Shown here: positions 52,039 to 61,398 of the stretch, one piece after another
How positions within the stretch are numbered: the stretch's first letter is position 1
Layout of the letters: each line of letters begins with the position of its first letter
Assembly (NCBI GenBank): GCA_002415085.1
Contig: DIBV01000001.1
Span: forward strand, 248,001-312,000
Source of the DNA: Arsukibacterium sp. UBA5043
Lineage (GTDB): Bacteria; Pseudomonadota; Gammaproteobacteria; Enterobacterales; Alteromonadaceae
Reading direction: 5' to 3'
Length of the DNA: 64,000 bases
The notes under the pieces: model-generated
Databases searched by the model: none
Seen by the model: only the letters and a program-made list of their open reading frames with translations
Told to the model about the DNA's origin: nothing
Translations under genes and position numbers: made by a program

Positions 52039-52950
52039 ATGACAAACATGAACGTTAAACAAGACTGGCCGTTAATCAGTGTCTATATGCCAACTTTTAA
52101 CCGGGTGCAGATGGCTATCCGGGCCATTGATTCGGTGCTGGTTCAGGATTATCCCAACTTTGAACTGTTGGTGGTTGATGACGCTTCCACGGATGACACC
52201 TGGCAAAAGCTGACTGATAAATATAGTAATGACCACCGGGTACGTTTTTTTCGTCAGCCCCAGGGCAAAGGGGCCTGTGCGGCCAGAAATCGGGCAATTA
52301 ACGATGCCAGGGGAGATTTTGTTACCGGCATTGATGATGACGACGAATTTTTACCGCATCGGCTGAGCAGTTTATACCGGGCGTATGATCCGCAGTACAG
52401 CTGTGTATGTTCCGGTTACATCTGGGATTACGGCAGCATGCAGAAAACCTTGTTCGCTCACGATGAAGTGGTGACGCTGAGTAGTTTACTTGATTTGCAT
52501 ACCTTATCGAATCAGGCACTGGTCAAGCGGGAAAGGATGCTGCAATTGCAGGGGTTTGATGAGGGACTGGCGGCGTTTCAGGATTATGATATGTGGGTCA
52601 GAGTGGTAGCGGAGTTTGGGCCGGCGCGGCGCATAAGCGATGCCAGCTATAAAGTGAATGTTGGTCATGAACTTGGCCGGATCACTAACTCGCCGAAACG
52701 ACTGGATGCCCACAAACAATTTGTTGCAAAACACCGGCCGCTGATGAGTGAGCGGAATTTGCAAAACCAGATGTTTTACCGGCTGATGATGGAAAAACAA
52801 CCCTTGAGTTTGCTGGAATTGCTGCGCCAGTGTCGCTATGGTTTACAAAAGTTAAAATGGCGATATTACCTCAAGCAAAAAATGGCCCGATTAAGCAGTT
52901 TACGTATTCGTTTGTTCAGTAAGGGTTTTGCCGGGTTATTTAAAAAATAA
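52039..52950 (+). CDS. Glycosyltransferase family 2
   Basis: A 303-residue GT-A enzyme. The segment LISVYMPTFNRVQMAIRAIDS is the usual nucleotide-sugar entry, LLVVDDASTDDTW holds the first acidic pair, and GIDDDDEFLPHR is the DxD region. The ATG 52039 has AAGGTG upstream; the open frame from 51907 lies inside the previous gene in another frame. It ends one base into the start of the next gene (TAATG). Confidence 0.92.
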   Translation: MTNMNVKQDWPLISVYMPTFNRVQMAIRAIDSVLVQDYPNFELLVVDDASTDDTWQKLTDKYSNDHRVRFFRQPQGKGACAARNRAINDARGDFVTGIDDDDEFLPHRLSSLYRAYDPQYSCVCSGYIWDYGSMQKTLFAHDEVVTLSSLLDLHTLSNQALVKRERMLQLQGFDEGLAAFQDYDMWVRVVAEFGPARRISDASYKVNVGHELGRITNSPKRLDAHKQFVAKHRPLMSERNLQNQMFYRLMMEKQPLSLLELLRQCRYGLQKLKWRYYLKQKMARLSSLRIRLFSKGFAGLFKK

Positions 52951-54314
52951 TGTTGCAATTGCAGATGCCTGACTCAGCACCACCTGCTTTGATGCCCAAA
53001 CTGGTCGCGGACAGCTGGCCTGCAATGCTGCTGTTTTATCTGGCGCCCTGGTTTTTGCTGATCGACAGTATCAGTGGGGCTTTGCAACAGTCGCCGCTGG
53101 CGTTGCCGTGGTCAATGTTTTATAAAGCACTGTTGCTTAGTTTACTGGTGTGGCAATTAATCCTCTGGCGTGACAAAACCCTGTTGCTGCTAGTTGGTCT
53201 GCTGATTTTGGCGCTGGCAGGACCGACATATAGCTACCTGACACTACCTGAGCTGCAGAGCGCTGGCCCAGGTCGGTTTGCCAGCAGCGAACTGCCGTTG
53301 CTGTTAAAAACTCTGGCGCCATTGTTAGCCTTTAGTTTTTACCGCCAGTTTTGTGGCCGCTATCCGGCGGCGTTTATGGTAATGACAGACCGGCTGATGT
53401 TGCTGAGCTTCGTGGTTATTCAGCTGAATCTGGCCTTGGGCCTGGCCGGTTTTGGTGGTACGGCCTATCAGCCAATGGATAATGTCGCCCAGTCCTTTCT
53501 TGGGCTAAAAGGCTTCTTTTATTCAACCAATGAGCTGGCTGCAGTGTTGTTAGTGGTCAGTGGCTGGCTGTTATGGCGCAGTTGGCCACGCCACAAAATC
53601 TGCTACAGTGTCGTGAGCCTGTTAACAACAGGCAGTGCTATGTTATTGCTGACGAAAACAGGTTTGTTAGGGAGCCTGCTGCTGGTGGCGTTTATTCCTT
53701 TACTGAGCGCCAGGCCGGGTTTCTGGCGGCGACACTATAAAATACTGTTCAGTTGTCTGGCGCTGACACTGGCCTTGTTGATGCTGCTTAGCTGGTACGC
53801 AGAACCTGCTTTACGAGCGGTAGGACTGTACGACAAACTGGCGTATGCCTACCAGCAGCGTGGCGTGGCCGGTATCGTATTGTCATCCAGAGATCTGTAT
53901 TTGACGGTGATCTGGCAGCAAACAGAGCAACATTACACCGTGCTGCACCGGCTGTTCGGGGTTGGCGTGGCGGGCGTTAGTGTTCTGCTGAAAAAATATT
54001 TTATTGAAATAGACGTCTTTGATCTGATGGTATTTTATGGCATCGCGGGTATGTTGATTTTTGGCCTGACATTTGGCCGCTTTATTTATAGTTCAGGCCG
54101 CCGGTTAACGGTTCACCCATTGGCGGCAACAGCGTTATTTATTAATGTGTTATTACTGGGGGTAGCCATGCTTGCCGGACATATTCTGACATCGGGCATG
54201 CTCTGGTTACCCTGGGCGTTGCTAAATGCCGCGGTATTCAATCAACAGCTCAGTTGTTCTTTAGCCGGCGCCAAGCCCAACCCTGTACGAGGGCCAGATG
54301 AAAGACTTGCTTGA
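52950..54314 (+). CDS. O-antigen ligase/polymerase-like membrane protein
   Basis: A 454-residue protein with many hydrophobic helices (about 10-12) and a longer periplasmic loop near residues 290-345. The general layout fits Wzy polymerase or WaaL-type ligase; sequence alone does not separate these. Context with flippase, WecA and transferases supports Wzy. It overlaps the next gene by 17 nt. Confidence 0.75.
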   Translation: MLQLQMPDSAPPALMPKLVADSWPAMLLFYLAPWFLLIDSISGALQQSPLALPWSMFYKALLLSLLVWQLILWRDKTLLLLVGLLILALAGPTYSYLTLPELQSAGPGRFASSELPLLLKTLAPLLAFSFYRQFCGRYPAAFMVMTDRLMLLSFVVIQLNLALGLAGFGGTAYQPMDNVAQSFLGLKGFFYSTNELAAVLLVVSGWLLWRSWPRHKICYSVVSLLTTGSAMLLLTKTGLLGSLLLVAFIPLLSARPGFWRRHYKILFSCLALTLALLMLLSWYAEPALRAVGLYDKLAYAYQQRGVAGIVLSSRDLYLTVIWQQTEQHYTVLHRLFGVGVAGVSVLLKKYFIEIDVFDLMVFYGIAGMLIFGLTFGRFIYSSGRRLTVHPLAATALFINVLLLGVAMLAGHILTSGMLWLPWALLNAAVFNQQLSCSLAGAKPNPVRGPDERLA

Positions 54315-54996
54315 ACCTTTGTTATATCCACAGAATATTTTTCTGTACGGTTTGTTAATTGCGTGCATTTTCTATCGCAAAAAAGGCCTCTGGTTTTTAC
54401 TACTGGGATTTTATCTGGTGGGTAATACTTATTTTGCCAATTTGGTACGAAGCCACTATGCAGGCCAGATTGGCGGCACTAGTCTGGCGCAAAGTAACAG
54501 CACTTATGTGGTGTTGGGTTGCGGCGGCTCGGCAGAGGCATTGCCAGCCTGTGCAAGGGCCAGGCTGGATCGGTTGGGACAAAGCCTGGCAGGACAGACA
54601 GCAGCGGTGATTATTACCACCCGCCATTGCCAGCCATACCAGGATTATTTGCTCGGCCAACAACCCCAGCCGTTGGTGATTGATTGTGTTGATGCTGGCG
54701 ATAATACCTATCAGGAGTTCAGCCATTTGAGTAAAAGGCTGAGTAAGCAACAACCTCTGCAATTTGTAACCAGCGACTTTCATGGTTGGCGGGTGACTAA
54801 ACTTATCCGCTATCACCAGCTGAATGCGGGGTTAAGTACGGTAAGTAGCCAAACCTTCCGACCTTTAAATTGCAATCTGAATTGCATGTTTATCGTTAAT
54901 CTGAGTAATTATGACTTATACAGCAAACTTATTGCGGAATATGCCAGTTACGCCGTATGGCGGGCTAGTGTAATCGCCGGCGTATGGCAGTCTTAA
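54298..54996 (+). CDS. DUF218-like (YdcF/SanA/ElyC) membrane-linked protein
   Basis: A 232-residue protein with two N-terminal hydrophobic segments, then a Rossmann-like region: STYVVLGCGGSAEALPACARARLDR, VIITTRHCQPYQDYLLGQ, ENTYQEF-like DNTYQEFSHLSKRL, and FVTSDFHGWRVTKLIR. These correspond in order to the DUF218 motifs (LGGG, SGG, SxNTxEN, TSxxHxxRA), though several residues are altered. The group affects envelope integrity and glycan carriers in E. coli. It ends the glycan arm and overlaps the MFS stop by 4 nt. Confidence 0.7.
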   Translation: MKDLLEPLLYPQNIFLYGLLIACIFYRKKGLWFLLLGFYLVGNTYFANLVRSHYAGQIGGTSLAQSNSTYVVLGCGGSAEALPACARARLDRLGQSLAGQTAAVIITTRHCQPYQDYLLGQQPQPLVIDCVDAGDNTYQEFSHLSKRLSKQQPLQFVTSDFHGWRVTKLIRYHQLNAGLSTVSSQTFRPLNCNLNCMFIVNLSNYDLYSKLIAEYASYAVWRASVIAGVWQS

Positions 54997-56216
54997 TCAT
55001 CGTTCAGGGCGTTATTAATCATGGTTTGAGTTACCTGAGTGGGTGATACCGCATTAGAATGAGGCCGCTGACTTATTTGGCGCCGGAAGCAGTAATGATA
55101 AAATGCCATCATGGCAACAATAGCGGGCAACAGACCAATAAAATAGAAAAATACCGCATTCCCAAATTGGTCAAGCAGTAAGCCTGATAACATTAATCCG
55201 CCGATGGCACCCAAGCCATTGGCACGGATCAGTACGCTGCTGGCGGCAACCATCTGCCGTTTTGCCAGATGATCATTGGTATGGGCAATGGCCATAGAAT
55301 AAAGTGGCAAAAATAGCGCACCAAAAAGATAGCAAGCCAAATATAATTGCCAGCCACTGGCAACAGTTAACTGTGCCAGCCAGATTGCAACAATACTGGC
55401 GCCAAATCCACAGACTGTCATAACCATTTTGCGATCAAAACGATCAGACAGTTTGCCTAACTGGAATTGCATACAGAGACAACCAAAGATAAATATCGCC
55501 ATCAGGCTGGCGATATTAAACAGGGGTAAACCCAGTCTGGAAAAATAAACCGGACCAAAGCCAAACATCGAAGCATACCCAAATTGTAAAATAAAACAGG
55601 CCAACACCCCTAGCGGCACTATTTTCAATAGTTGGCGAACCGGCATTTTCTCAGCTTGTTGAAAGGTTGGCGCCGGCGTTTTGGTGATTAACAACGGAAT
55701 TACCGCCGCACTGATAAGCACTGACACCAGACTGAACTGAATAAAATCGCGTGGGTCGCCAACCGTGATTAAAAACTGGCCCAGGCCAATACCACCGAAC
55801 AGCATGGATACATATAGAGACAATAAAGTGCCGCGGTTCTGGTTATCAGCTTTATCATTTATCCAGCTTTCAGCAATCACAAAAATGGCAGAAAAACAAA
55901 AACCTGATAATAGCCGCAAAAAAAACCAGGCGTATGTATTTATCCAGATGGCATGCAGCAAAATGCTGATAGAAGCCATAGATGCCAGCGCGGCGAAGGC
56001 CCGGATATGGCCGACCCGCATAATCATTTTCGGCGCACGAATTGATCCCAGCAAAAAGCCGATAAAGTAACCCGTCAGCATCAAACCAATGCTGACACTG
56101 GCGAAGCCTTCCAGTTCGGCGCGCAGCGACAGCAGGGTGTTTTGCAGGCCAGTGGTCATGCCAACAATGGCGACGCCGATAAAAAGTGGCCAGCTTGATT
56201 GAAAAACAGTTTTCAA
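54993..56216 (-). CDS. MFS transporter
   Basis: A 407-residue 12-helix major facilitator. It has GYFIGFLLGSIRAPKMIMRVGHIRAF in the loop between helices 2 and 3, typical of YcaD/UMF-like transporters, and KLSDRFDRKMVM in the second half. Substrate is unknown. It is divergent from the amidoligase gene, which starts 132 nt away; a functional link is possible but only inferred from position. Confidence 0.88.
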   Translation of the reverse strand: MKTVFQSSWPLFIGVAIVGMTTGLQNTLLSLRAELEGFASVSIGLMLTGYFIGFLLGSIRAPKMIMRVGHIRAFAALASMASISILLHAIWINTYAWFFLRLLSGFCFSAIFVIAESWINDKADNQNRGTLLSLYVSMLFGGIGLGQFLITVGDPRDFIQFSLVSVLISAAVIPLLITKTPAPTFQQAEKMPVRQLLKIVPLGVLACFILQFGYASMFGFGPVYFSRLGLPLFNIASLMAIFIFGCLCMQFQLGKLSDRFDRKMVMTVCGFGASIVAIWLAQLTVASGWQLYLACYLFGALFLPLYSMAIAHTNDHLAKRQMVAASSVLIRANGLGAIGGLMLSGLLLDQFGNAVFFYFIGLLPAIVAMMAFYHYCFRRQISQRPHSNAVSPTQVTQTMINNALNDD

Positions 56217-56348
56217 AACAATCCCTTCCTGATTACGAAAGTTAATAGTTTAACCTAAAGCCAATGTTATTGCTGCACTAAGCCTGTTTGTTGACAAGGC
56301 ATGGCCGCTACCTTAGGCTAATCTTAAGCAATGAGTTAAGAGGTGACT

Positions 56349-57338
56349 TTGGCAAAACACGCGTTAACAGCATTACCGTGGCAAACAAGCTATCGTCACC
56401 AGAGTCGCCGGTATGGTATAGAAATAGAATTCAGCGGTTTGGAGCTGGCAGACGTGCAACAACTGGTTGCCAGGCATTTGTCGCTTAGTGCCAGTGAAAG
56501 TGGCCGCTATCGCTATAAACTGACCGGTGACCCGGCCGGTGACTGGTTAGTAGAACTTGATTTTCAGCTGTTGGCCAGGATGGGAGAGCAAAAATTTAAT
56601 GCGGACTCACTGACGGATAACTTACAGGAGTCGCTGGAAACGATAGTGGCAGCAGTAGCAAAAAAAGTGGTACCGCTGGAGCTCGTTACCCCGCCATTGC
56701 CTTTTGCCGAACTGAGTAAGGTAACAGAACTTATTACCCTATTGCACAAGGCTGGTGCGAAAGGGTCGTCCGAGTCGCTGCGTTATGCGTTTGGCTTGCA
56801 GCTTAACCCAGAAATTCCGTCTACAGATGCAAGGTTATTGCTGGCGATTATCCGGGCGTTCGTCTGTTTGCAACCCTGGCTGCGGCAACGGGAGAATATC
56901 GATATTGTCCGCACCTTAACGTCTTATATTGAACCTTATCCTGCGGCCTATCAGCAAAAAATCATCAATAAAGACTATCAACCCGACCTGGCTGAACTGA
57001 TTGATGACTACCTTACATTTAATCCCAGTCGCAATCGGGCTCTGGACTGTTTACCGCTGTTTATGCATTTAGACAAAGCACGGGTCAGAGCGGTAACAAC
57101 TGATAAATTAATTAAATCACGTCCCGCTTTTCACTATCGGCTACCTAGTTGTGAAATTCATCAGGCGGACTGGAGTTTGCAGCGTGCCTGGGATGGTTGG
57201 GCGCAGGTGGAAATGCTGGCGAACGATCAGACACGTTTGCAACAATGCATGACCGCTTACCAGCACTATATGGCAAAGACCGGCCGTTTCGAAAAGTCCT
57301 GGATCAGCGAGGTAGAGCAGCAATGGTTAAACCGGTAA
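56349..57338 (+). CDS. Amidoligase family enzyme
   Basis: About 329 residues of the COOH-NH2 ligase (amidoligase) family with glutamine-synthetase-like fold. Signatures: RRYGIEIEFSGLELADVQQL, ELDFQLL, VPLELVTPPLPFAELSKV, SLRYAFGLQLNPEIPS and RAFVCLQPWLRQR. These supply the acidic metal-binding and nucleotide-binding positions of the family. Such enzymes form amide or gamma-glutamyl-like bonds on unknown small molecules or peptides. TTG 56349, with AGAGG five bases upstream, is taken as start; GTG 56343 is an alternative. It overlaps the next gene by 16 nt. Confidence 0.85.
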   Translation: MAKHALTALPWQTSYRHQSRRYGIEIEFSGLELADVQQLVARHLSLSASESGRYRYKLTGDPAGDWLVELDFQLLARMGEQKFNADSLTDNLQESLETIVAAVAKKVVPLELVTPPLPFAELSKVTELITLLHKAGAKGSSESLRYAFGLQLNPEIPSTDARLLLAIIRAFVCLQPWLRQRENIDIVRTLTSYIEPYPAAYQQKIINKDYQPDLAELIDDYLTFNPSRNRALDCLPLFMHLDKARVRAVTTDKLIKSRPAFHYRLPSCEIHQADWSLQRAWDGWAQVEMLANDQTRLQQCMTAYQHYMAKTGRFEKSWISEVEQQWLNR

Positions 57339-58012
57339 TTGCGATAACCGGTCCTGAGCGGGGCGCCTTTGGGCCGCGGACACTTGTGGCCATTGCAGTG
57401 CGATGGTATGGCGGAATACCGCTGCAATTAAAGCCGTCCAGTAAGCTGGCCGCTAAACATTTTGATGGGGTGGTAATCACCGGCGGCCATGATGTCGATC
57501 CCGTTTTGTACGCGGCTGAAGCGGAAGTGCATCCAAAGTATGATCAGGCACGGGACGAGCTTGAAATGGCAGTAATAAAAAAAGCAGAAAAAGAGCAAAT
57601 GCCGATGCTGGGAATTTGTCGCGGTGCACAGCTGCTGAATGTTAGCCGTGGTGGCAGTTTGTTTCAGCAATTGACAGATCAACGCCGGCATACTTCTAAG
57701 CGCTGGACGGTGCTGCCGCTTAAAACCCTCTGTCTGGCAGATACGGACTCTGCATTAAAAAAGATTTTCCAGACACCAAAAGCCCGGATAAATAGTCTTC
57801 ATAATCAGGCCATCAACCAGTTGGGCCAGGGCCTGAACGTGGTCGGTCTCGATTTAGATAATATTATCCAGGCGGTAGAAGACCCAAGCCGAGACTTTGT
57901 TTTGGGGGTGCAATGGCATCCGGAGTTTTTAATTTTTATACGCCGCCAACGCCATTTATTTAAAGCTGTAGTCAGCCAAGCCCGGCGTCGTCAGTCGGAA
58001 GCAAAGGGCTGA
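57323..58012 (+). CDS. Class I glutamine amidotransferase-like hydrolase (peptidase C26 type)
   Basis: A 229-residue protein of the PuuD/gamma-glutamyl-hydrolase type. The catalytic triad is visible: Cys99 in LGICRGAQLLN, His199 and Glu201 in VQWHPEFL. The glycine motif VITGGHDVDPVLY is near residue 51. It overlaps the amidoligase by 16 nt, so the two are made together. It may supply ammonia to the ligase or cleave its gamma-glutamyl product. Family call is strong and the role is inference. Confidence 0.9.
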   Translation: MVKPVIAITGPERGAFGPRTLVAIAVRWYGGIPLQLKPSSKLAAKHFDGVVITGGHDVDPVLYAAEAEVHPKYDQARDELEMAVIKKAEKEQMPMLGICRGAQLLNVSRGGSLFQQLTDQRRHTSKRWTVLPLKTLCLADTDSALKKIFQTPKARINSLHNQAINQLGQGLNVVGLDLDNIIQAVEDPSRDFVLGVQWHPEFLIFIRRQRHLFKAVVSQARRRQSEAKG

Positions 58013-58057
58013 CGCTTGCTTATGTCACTCGGTTATAGCCTGGGGTTAACACGTTTA

Positions 58058-58657
58058 TTAGCGGATTGGTTTTTTTTGCAGCCAACGGCGAAAGAGGACA
58101 ACACTGAAGAGTAACGCACCCGCAATTACTCCATATAAATGGGCATCAATTGCCACTGTGGCACTGATCAACTGACTCAGCTGTAGATCGGGGCCCTGAT
58201 ATTGCTCATAGCCAATTTTGGCCAGGATACCAAGCGTCAGCAACATCCCGCCGGTTTTGCCGGTTTTGATATCCAGCAATGCCCCGAAAAACAGCATGCC
58301 ATGCAATACGCCGGACAAGCCGACGTAGCGCTGAATATCGGCTTGCAACCAATACATCATGCCACTGATAAACAAAGCGTTAAACAGCAGCTGCCATATT
58401 AAAGCAAGTTGGCGCTGATAACCCGCGTGCAGTAGCATAATGACCAGCAAACCGCCGCCATTTAACAACAGATGGTAAAGGTTAGAATGCAGCAAATGGC
58501 CGCTGATTAATCGCCAGACTTCTCCGCTGGCTATCTCAACTCTTTGGTAGGCAAAAATGTGTTGTATCGACTCCGGCAATAGAAAAGCCAGAATGACCAG
58601 CAGTAGCAGGAGACAACAGGGGCCAAAACCCGGTTTAGCGTAAAATAGTGCCTGCAT
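58058..58657 (-). CDS. rrtA: Rhombosortase
   Basis: A 199-residue rhomboid-family intramembrane serine protease of the rhombosortase subgroup, which processes proteins with C-terminal GlyGly-CTERM tags. Catalytic Ser115 is in GLSGVLHG, His173 in DAHLYGVIAG, and the HLLHSNLYHLLLNGGGL segment matches the rhomboid HxxxN region. Six hydrophobic segments are seen. No GlyGly-CTERM substrate was noticed within the window, so its targets lie elsewhere. It is divergent from ggt. Confidence 0.9.
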   Translation of the reverse strand: MQALFYAKPGFGPCCLLLLLVILAFLLPESIQHIFAYQRVEIASGEVWRLISGHLLHSNLYHLLLNGGGLLVIMLLHAGYQRQLALIWQLLFNALFISGMMYWLQADIQRYVGLSGVLHGMLFFGALLDIKTGKTGGMLLTLGILAKIGYEQYQGPDLQLSQLISATVAIDAHLYGVIAGALLFSVVLFRRWLQKKPIR

Positions 58658-58822
58658 GGTAGCCTGGGGACGAATGAACGGTAAATTATAGTGCTATCCA
58701 AAACTAATTTGGCTGCGATATCAAGTTGTATTTTGCAGAGCCCCCCGATAAGCCGTTGAACACGCTTGATCTGCTGCAGACTTCTGGTTAGGGTAGCATG
58801 CTGCCTCTAATGGGAAATAAGT

Positions 58823-60574
58823 ATGAAACAGTTTTATCTGTTGTTGACAAGTTTTAGTCTGCTGCTGGTCAGCGAATGGGCAACAGCAACGGTGCCGGTG
58901 CAGCAGGAAACCCGTGAGCCTGAAGCGGCGACGGGTTTAACTGAGCAGCAACTGGTCCATAGCAAGCAAGCTATGGTCGCCGCCGCACATCCATTGGCGG
59001 TAGTTGCTGGTCAGCGCATTCTGGCCATGGGTGGCAGTGCGGTCGATGCTGCTATTGCTACCCAGCTAATGCTGGGGCTGGTAGAGCCACAAAGCTCTGG
59101 CATTGGCGGCGGGGCGTTTATTTTACACTGGCAAAAATCCGGCCAACGTTTAACCAGCTTTGATGGCCGAGAAACTGCGCCAGCACTGGCTGATGAGACA
59201 TTGTTTACAGTTAATGGCAAAGCGCTGGACTGGCGGACGGCTTATGTAGGTGGTAAATCGGTGGGTGTGCCAGGGGTATTAAAAGCTCTGGCGCAAGCAC
59301 ATCAACAATACGGACGGCTGCCCTGGCCGGTATTGTTTAGCGATGCAATTGAGGCCGCTGAAACTGGGTTTAATGTCACCCCGCGAATGGCCAAACACCT
59401 CAAATTGGGATGGAACGCCGGGGTTAAAACTCTGTCGCCGGCTAAAGATTATTTTTATCCCGATGGTCAACCTCTGACCGCAGGTCAACAGATCACTAAC
59501 CCCGCCTATGCTAAATTACTCCGAGCGATTGCCGCTGAAGGAGTGAGCGCGTTTTATCAGGGAGCAAATGCCCAGGCGCTGGTTGACACGGTACGCAGCG
59601 CAACAACCAATCCCGGACAATTAACGTTGCAGGACTTAGCCGATTATCAGGCCGTGGAACGCGAGGTATTATGCCATCCTTACCGGCAATTTCAGGTGTG
59701 CGGTATGGCGCCACCGAGTTCAGGCGGCATTGCCGTGCTGCAAATACTGGGCATGTTATCAAGCTTTGAAATGAATAAAGTGACCCCGGGTTCGGCCCGG
59801 GCTGTCCATTTAATGAGTCAGGCCTCACGCCTGGCATTTGCCGATCGGGAGCGCTATCTGGCTGATTCAGATTTTAGTCCGGTACCGGTAGCAGGTTTGC
59901 TGGACCCCGCGTATTTAGCCAGTCGGGCCTCCCTGATACAGCCCTACCATAATATGGAAACTGCGACAGCCGGCCAGCCTGAGGGGGCTATGGTGTTATC
60001 TGATGCCAAGGCAATAGAGTTTGAAAATACCAGTCACTTGTCTGTGGTAGATCAGTATGGCAATGCGGTCAGCATGACCACCAGTATTGAAAATGTGTTT
60101 GGCTCTGGCTTGATGGTAAATGGCTATTTACTTAACAACCAACTCACTGACTTCAGTTTACAGGCAGTGGTAGAGGGCAAACTGGTGGCAAACCGGGTGC
60201 AGGGCAATAAACGTCCGCGTAGTTCCATGGCTCCGATGATGGTGTTTGATAACGATAACAATATTAAGTTATTAACGGGATCGCCTGGCGGTAGCAGAAT
60301 CATTAATTATGTTGCACAAAACCTGGTTGCAGTTCTCGATTGGCAAATGGATCTGAAGCAGGCAGTAAACCTGCCGCGCTTTACCCACCGCAACGATTAT
60401 CTGGCCCTGGAAGCCGGTACGCCATTGGCAGCATTAGCTCCGGCTTTGCAAGCGATGGGTTACCAGGTTAAGGTGCAGGATCTTAATTCGGGTATTCACG
60501 CCATTGAGGTTACGCCCGCCGGGCTGCAAGGGGCCGCCGATCCGAGGCGTGAAGGCACGGCGGCTGGCTTTTAA
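58823..60574 (+). CDS. ggt: Gamma-glutamyltransferase
   Basis: A 583-residue periplasmic Ntn-hydrolase with a signal peptide (ending near WATA). It is made as a proenzyme that cleaves itself before Thr403 in ENTSHLSVVDQYGN. Other landmarks are PQSSGIGGGAF, the FDGRETAP region, and the C-terminal GSPGGSRIINYVAQ oxyanion segment. It transfers or hydrolyses gamma-glutamyl groups of glutathione and similar compounds. Its position close to the amidoligase pair and cysK is notable but may be chance. Confidence 0.95.
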   Translation: MKQFYLLLTSFSLLLVSEWATATVPVQQETREPEAATGLTEQQLVHSKQAMVAAAHPLAVVAGQRILAMGGSAVDAAIATQLMLGLVEPQSSGIGGGAFILHWQKSGQRLTSFDGRETAPALADETLFTVNGKALDWRTAYVGGKSVGVPGVLKALAQAHQQYGRLPWPVLFSDAIEAAETGFNVTPRMAKHLKLGWNAGVKTLSPAKDYFYPDGQPLTAGQQITNPAYAKLLRAIAAEGVSAFYQGANAQALVDTVRSATTNPGQLTLQDLADYQAVEREVLCHPYRQFQVCGMAPPSSGGIAVLQILGMLSSFEMNKVTPGSARAVHLMSQASRLAFADRERYLADSDFSPVPVAGLLDPAYLASRASLIQPYHNMETATAGQPEGAMVLSDAKAIEFENTSHLSVVDQYGNAVSMTTSIENVFGSGLMVNGYLLNNQLTDFSLQAVVEGKLVANRVQGNKRPRSSMAPMMVFDNDNNIKLLTGSPGGSRIINYVAQNLVAVLDWQMDLKQAVNLPRFTHRNDYLALEAGTPLAALAPALQAMGYQVKVQDLNSGIHAIEVTPAGLQGAADPRREGTAAGF

Positions 60575-60617
60575 TATCGTATGTTGATTAATATAAAAGC
60601 GGAATAAGAGCAAAATT

Positions 60618-61361
60618 ATGAGTGTACAAATAACGCAGAATGATGCCGGTGTGTTAACGCTGAGCCTGCATCGCCCTGATAAAAAGAACGCGCTCAGCCT
60701 GGCAATGTATCGTCAGCTGACTGAAGCGCTGCAGCAGGCCAGGAATGATCCTGGCGTTAAAGTAGTAGTACTTCAGGGTTCAGATAGCTGTTTTTCCAGT
60801 GGCAATGATTTGCAGGATTTCCTAACGGCAGGTGAGCTGGACGCACATCATCCCACCGTGGCGTTTTTATACCAGCTTAATGCGTTTAATAAGCCGGTAG
60901 TGGCTGCCGTAGCCGGTTTGGCTATTGGTATTGGTACCACCGCATTACTGCACTGCGACCTGGTTTATGCGGCCCCGGATTGTCGCTTTCAAATGCCATT
61001 CAGTCAGTTAGGATTATGCCCGGAAGCAGCATCAAGTTTGTTGCTACCGCAACTGGTCGGTTATCAGCGAGCAGCGCAGTATTTGTTGTTGGGTGAGGCT
61101 TTTACTACTGAGCAGGCTGTTGCCATGGGACTGGTGAATCAACAGGTAGCCAACGCAGAGTTACTGGCCTTTGCCGCAGATAAAGCTCAACAGCTGGCCA
61201 GGCTGCCAGCAGAGGCGGTACAACAGAGTAAAGCGCTACTGCGCGGTAAAATAAAACGGAAAGCAGATAAGGTTATCGCAATTGAGCTTGAGGTATTTGG
61301 CGAGCTGCTGAAAAGTGATGTATGCCGGCAACAACTGCAACGATTTTTCGAAAAAAAATAA
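60618..61361 (+). CDS. Enoyl-CoA hydratase/isomerase family protein
   Basis: A 247-residue crotonase-fold protein. The oxyanion segments are FSSGNDLQDFL and VAGLAIGIGTTALLHCDLVYA. The downstream glutamate region FQMPFSQLGLCPEAASSLLLP resembles enoyl-CoA isomerases (ECI/PaaG-like) more than hydratases. It follows ggt by 43 nt in the same direction, with no clear shared pathway. Confidence 0.87.
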   Translation: MSVQITQNDAGVLTLSLHRPDKKNALSLAMYRQLTEALQQARNDPGVKVVVLQGSDSCFSSGNDLQDFLTAGELDAHHPTVAFLYQLNAFNKPVVAAVAGLAIGIGTTALLHCDLVYAAPDCRFQMPFSQLGLCPEAASSLLLPQLVGYQRAAQYLLLGEAFTTEQAVAMGLVNQQVANAELLAFAADKAQQLARLPAEAVQQSKALLRGKIKRKADKVIAIELEVFGELLKSDVCRQQLQRFFEKK

Positions 61362-61398
61362 CAGGCACAGCGCAAAACACCGCCTCGCCAGGCCTGGT

